A DNA stretch of 7,984 nt from JBKPRX01 sp046734795 (GTDB lineage: Bacteria > Actinomycetota > Thermoleophilia > Gaiellales > Gaiellaceae). A model generated the notes under the pieces. The model had not been told where the DNA came from. It made no database searches and was given only the letters and a program-made list of their open reading frames with translations. The translations under genes were made by a program, and so were the position numbers. Below are positions 6,779 through 7,984 of the stretch, in pieces. Where the stretch lies: contig JBKPRX010000062.1 of the NCBI GenBank assembly GCA_046734795.1, forward strand, positions 1-7,984, read 5' to 3'. Every line of letters starts with the position of its first letter. Positions within the stretch are counted from its first letter, which is position 1.

Positions 6779-6835
6779 CTCGAATGGTCCCAGTATCCGG
6801 AATTCGATGTCCGCGCGCCTTCGGTCGATTCGAAC
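6779..6835 (-). other. In-frame upstream extension of the regulator encoding its conserved N-terminus, without a normal start codon
   Basis: Directly upstream of GTG 6778 and in frame, the minus strand encodes VRIDRRRADIEFRILGPFE before reaching TAG at 6836-6838. IEFRILGPFEVLDGG is the canonical first strand of SARP/AfsR-type winged-helix domains, where relatives usually begin MEFRILGPLEV. Here the codon at the expected ATG is ATC (6806-6808). No ATG, GTG or TTG occurs in this 19-codon extension. A GAAGG lies about 9 nt before the ATC, whereas nothing resembling a ribosome binding site precedes GTG 6778. The segment is therefore probably translated, or was until a start-codon mutation. Confidence 0.6.
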
Positions 6836-6838
6836 CTA

Positions 6839-6974
6839 GCACTGCGGCCCGTGGGCGAATAGCGGCATCGAGGTCGGCACTCCAACCACGTGACTGGCGA
6901 ATTCCAGCCGATCGCCAACCGCCTGCCGAGACGATTTGTCCAAGACACGCAGCAGCTGACGAACGGAGGGCGAG
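6839..6974. promoter_or_regulatory. Divergent promoter region between the regulator and the small membrane protein
   Basis: This spacer must hold promoters for both outward-facing transcripts. Visible elements are a CACGTG palindrome (6887-6892), an inverted repeat TGGCGA (6895-6900) / TCGCCA (6912-6917) with an 11-nt spacer, and GGCGAAT repeated at 6854 and 6896, i.e. 42 bp or about four helical turns apart. SARP-family regulators bind direct heptamer repeats on one DNA face, so the repeat is a conceivable site, but one such 7-mer pair is near chance expectation for this length. No confident -35/-10 pair was found. Confidence 0.3.
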
Positions 6975-7184
6975 ATGGGCGGCTTTGACTGGATCGGCAT
7001 TGCTGCCGCCTCGACGGCAGGCGGGATCCTCCTCGTCGCCGCGGTCGTTCTCGGCCGACGCGAGGCGGGGCGAAGGGCTGCTCCGGTGAACACCGCCGTC
7101 GCTAGCGAACCGAGAAGGAGGATCGATGTCGTAGCGATCGACGAAGACTTCGCACCCGAGTCGAACCGGAAGGCGAACCGGTGA
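6975..7184 (+). CDS. Small single-pass membrane protein, 69 aa
   Basis: ATG 6975 is preceded by GGAGGG (6965-6970) with a 4-nt gap, a good if tight ribosome binding site. Residues about 6-26 (WIGIAAASTAGGILLVAAVVL) form one hydrophobic helix. It is followed by basic residues (GRREAGRRAA, 27-36), so by the positive-inside rule the short N-terminus faces outward and the roughly 40-residue tail lies in the cytoplasm. The tail is charged and likely unstructured (VASEPRRRIDVVAIDEDFAP). I recognise no family. The gene is divergent from the membrane-bound regulator and closed by a hairpin 3 nt after its stop. That makes it a separate unit and a plausible regulatory target or partner by position only. 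Confidence 0.7.
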   Translation: MGGFDWIGIAAASTAGGILLVAAVVLGRREAGRRAAPVNTAVASEPRRRIDVVAIDEDFAPESNRKANR

Positions 7185-7187
7185 TCA

Positions 7188-7218
7188 CGTTCGACCCGGG
7201 CGGCAGTCGGGTCGAACG
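7188..7218 (+). terminator. Hairpin terminator after the 69-aa membrane protein
   Basis: CGTTCGACCCG (7188-7198) and CGGGTCGAACG (7208-7218) form a perfect 11-bp stem with a 9-nt loop, starting 3 nt after TGA 7182-7184. No T-tract follows. The hairpin separates this gene from the secreted-protein gene at 7336; readthrough into it remains possible. Confidence 0.65.
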
Positions 7219-7324
7219 CAACCGCCGCCGGGTTCACCGTCGGTGGCTCGCGCGCCACCGAGACGGGCGAACTGATCGACGTCGAGTGCATCCGAGCTCA
7301 GCTGAAGGACTGCAAGTCCAGCAA

Positions 7325-7329
7325 AGGAG
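7325..7329 (+). promoter_or_regulatory. Ribosome binding site that fixes a TTG start
   Basis: AGGAG lies 6 nt before TTG 7336, the spacing expected for translation starts. It is the reason for choosing TTG over the internal ATG at 7384, which would cut the signal peptide in half. Confidence 0.7.
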
Positions 7330-7335
7330 AACACC

Positions 7336-7878
7336 TTGTTCCATCGACCTTCACGCCTCAGCCTGATCGCGACCGCGGCAGCGATGTCGCTCGCGCTGAT
7401 TCTTGTCGCAGCGACGGCCGCACTCGCCGAACCACGAACCGAGAGCGTCTATGCCGGCGGCCAGACGTACCAGATCAATACGGCAGCGGGAATCGTCTTC
7501 GACGCTTCACAAGGCCTGCTCCAGGAGGCGTCGCCGATCTACGTCATCGGCTTCCCCGTCGCAGCAGGGACGTCGGGCCCGATCACCTTGCCCTCCGGCT
7601 ACCAGCCACAGAACAACGGACTGCCTTCGCCAATTCCATACCACGACCACGTGCTACTGGCTGCACCAGGTCAGCCCGGGTACGGCGCACCTTTGCGCGT
7701 CGTTCAGCTGAGCTACACCTGGGCGTACGCCTACAGCTTCGCCTTCGTCCCGGTCCGGAGTTACGACGCTCTCGTTGCCGGCGAGGCTGCTGCCATCTTC
7801 GAGCCGATCAATTTCGGCGCAGCCAATCCGTACGAAATCTCGACGACGACCGTCCTGATTCGTCCGATCCTGCCGTAA
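7336..7878 (+). CDS. Secreted protein of unknown function, 180 aa, TTG start
   Basis: TTG 7336 with AGGAG 6 nt upstream gives a full signal peptide: MFHRPSR, a hydrophobic core at about 8-29, and cleavage after ALA (residue 31). The mature part is about 149 aa with no cysteine. It looks beta-rich, with alternating aromatic/hydrophobic strands (YAGGQTYQINTAAGIVF, SPIYVIGFPV, YTWAYAYSFAFVPV, ISTTTVLIRPIL) and Gly/Pro turns. PYHDHVLLAAPG (101-112) has H103 and H105 flanking D104, a conceivable metal or catalytic site but not a motif I can name. There is no anchor, so the protein is probably released or loosely held at the cell surface. It is the second gene in the + direction from the regulator's divergent promoter, separated from the first by a hairpin. 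Function unknown. Confidence 0.8.
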   Translation: MFHRPSRLSLIATAAAMSLALILVAATAALAEPRTESVYAGGQTYQINTAAGIVFDASQGLLQEASPIYVIGFPVAAGTSGPITLPSGYQPQNNGLPSPIPYHDHVLLAAPGQPGYGAPLRVVQLSYTWAYAYSFAFVPVRSYDALVAGEAAAIFEPINFGAANPYEISTTTVLIRPILP

Positions 7879-7889
7879 TACGAGAACCC

Positions 7890-7929
7890 GCGAGGAGCAG
7901 TAGCGTCGCAGACGGTGCTGCTGCCTCGC
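7890..7929 (+). terminator. Hairpin terminator after the 180-aa secreted protein
   Basis: GCGAGGAGCAG (7890-7900) pairs with CTGCT (7918-7922) and CCTCGC (7924-7929), an 11-bp stem with one bulged G at 7923. It begins 11 nt after TAA 7876-7878. No T-tract follows immediately. Confidence 0.5.
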
Positions 7930-7934
7930 CTCAA

Positions 7935-7969
7935 ATCGAAACGGCCGGCGCAAGCCGCCCGTTTTCGAT
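7935..7969. terminator. Second hairpin with GNRA-type loop, possibly bidirectional terminator
   Basis: ATCGAAA (7935-7941) pairs with TTTCGAT (7963-7969). Inside it CGG pairs with CCG, and CGGC (7946-7949) pairs with GCCG (7954-7957) around a GCAA tetraloop, with one mismatch and one bulged T. The T-run 7962-7965 is within the stem. Placed right after another hairpin near the window edge, it may serve a converging gene beyond the window. Confidence 0.5.
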
Positions 7970-7984
7970 GTGTTGCCCTCCGAC

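Noticed and set aside
6230..6862. 210-codon plus-strand ORF antisense to the regulator's DNA-binding region
   Set aside because: It lies opposite a well-conserved winged-helix/BTAD coding region. Its smooth amino-acid composition comes from the mirrored codon pattern, and no motif or ribosome binding site supports it.
7185..7335. Open frame in phase with the 69-aa gene after its TGA, containing a FTVGGSRATETGEL segment
   Set aside because: It looked briefly like a protein continued past a TGA. It has no start codon, begins inside a terminator hairpin and dissolves into Arg-rich shadow sequence within the next gene.
7181..7366. 61-codon ORF starting GTG that overlaps the stop of the 69-aa gene
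   Set aside because: The product is Arg-rich, has no ribosome binding site, contains the 7188-7218 hairpin and overlaps the start of the secreted protein gene.

Overview
The window is GC-rich bacterial chromosomal DNA. It most resembles the actinobacterial class Thermoleophilia (Gaiellales or Solirubrobacterales type). That placement is an inference from base composition, frequent GTG/TTG starts, several Ala-rich Sec signal peptides, and above all one very large gene. This gene joins an AfsR/SARP-type DNA-binding and BTAD module to a transmembrane helix, a seven-repeat propeller and a periplasmic-binding-protein domain. No mobile element, CRISPR array, rRNA or tRNA was seen.

Layout, left to right. 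(1) Bases 1-663 (+) hold the C-terminal end of a polytopic membrane protein of the YbhN/lysylphosphatidylglycerol-synthase-TM (flippase-like) type. (2) Bases 664-1144 have no convincing gene. (3) Bases 1145-1732 (-) encode a secreted 195-aa protein of unknown function, followed by a GC-rich hairpin. (4) Divergent from it on the + strand are a 47-codon ORF (1807-1950) and, in the same frame after one TGA, a 74-aa CxCGx4C protein (1954-2178). Next come an 86-aa secreted two-cysteine protein (2289-2549) with a strong hairpin behind it, and a VOC/glyoxalase-fold protein (2693-3109) also closed by a hairpin. (5) On the - strand, converging on the VOC gene, the large regulator/sensor gene (3740-6778, probably longer at its N-terminus) lies upstream of a cupin gene (3274-3675). 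(6) Divergent from the regulator on the + strand are a 69-aa single-pass membrane protein (6975-7184), a hairpin, and a secreted 180-aa protein with a TTG start (7336-7878), followed by two more hairpins.

The best candidate for a functional unit is the regulator and its neighbours. The protein looks like a one-component membrane-bound transcription factor: cytoplasmic winged-helix plus BTAD, one TM helix, then an extracytoplasmic propeller and a LivJ-like ligand-binding domain. The divergently transcribed small membrane protein and the secreted protein beyond it are natural candidate targets, and the cupin could be co-transcribed with it. These links rest on position only. Two gene-structure oddities stand out. 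The conserved N-terminus of the regulator is encoded upstream of the first conventional start codon, with ATC where homologues would have ATG. The 47-aa and 74-aa ORFs are separated by a single in-frame TGA.
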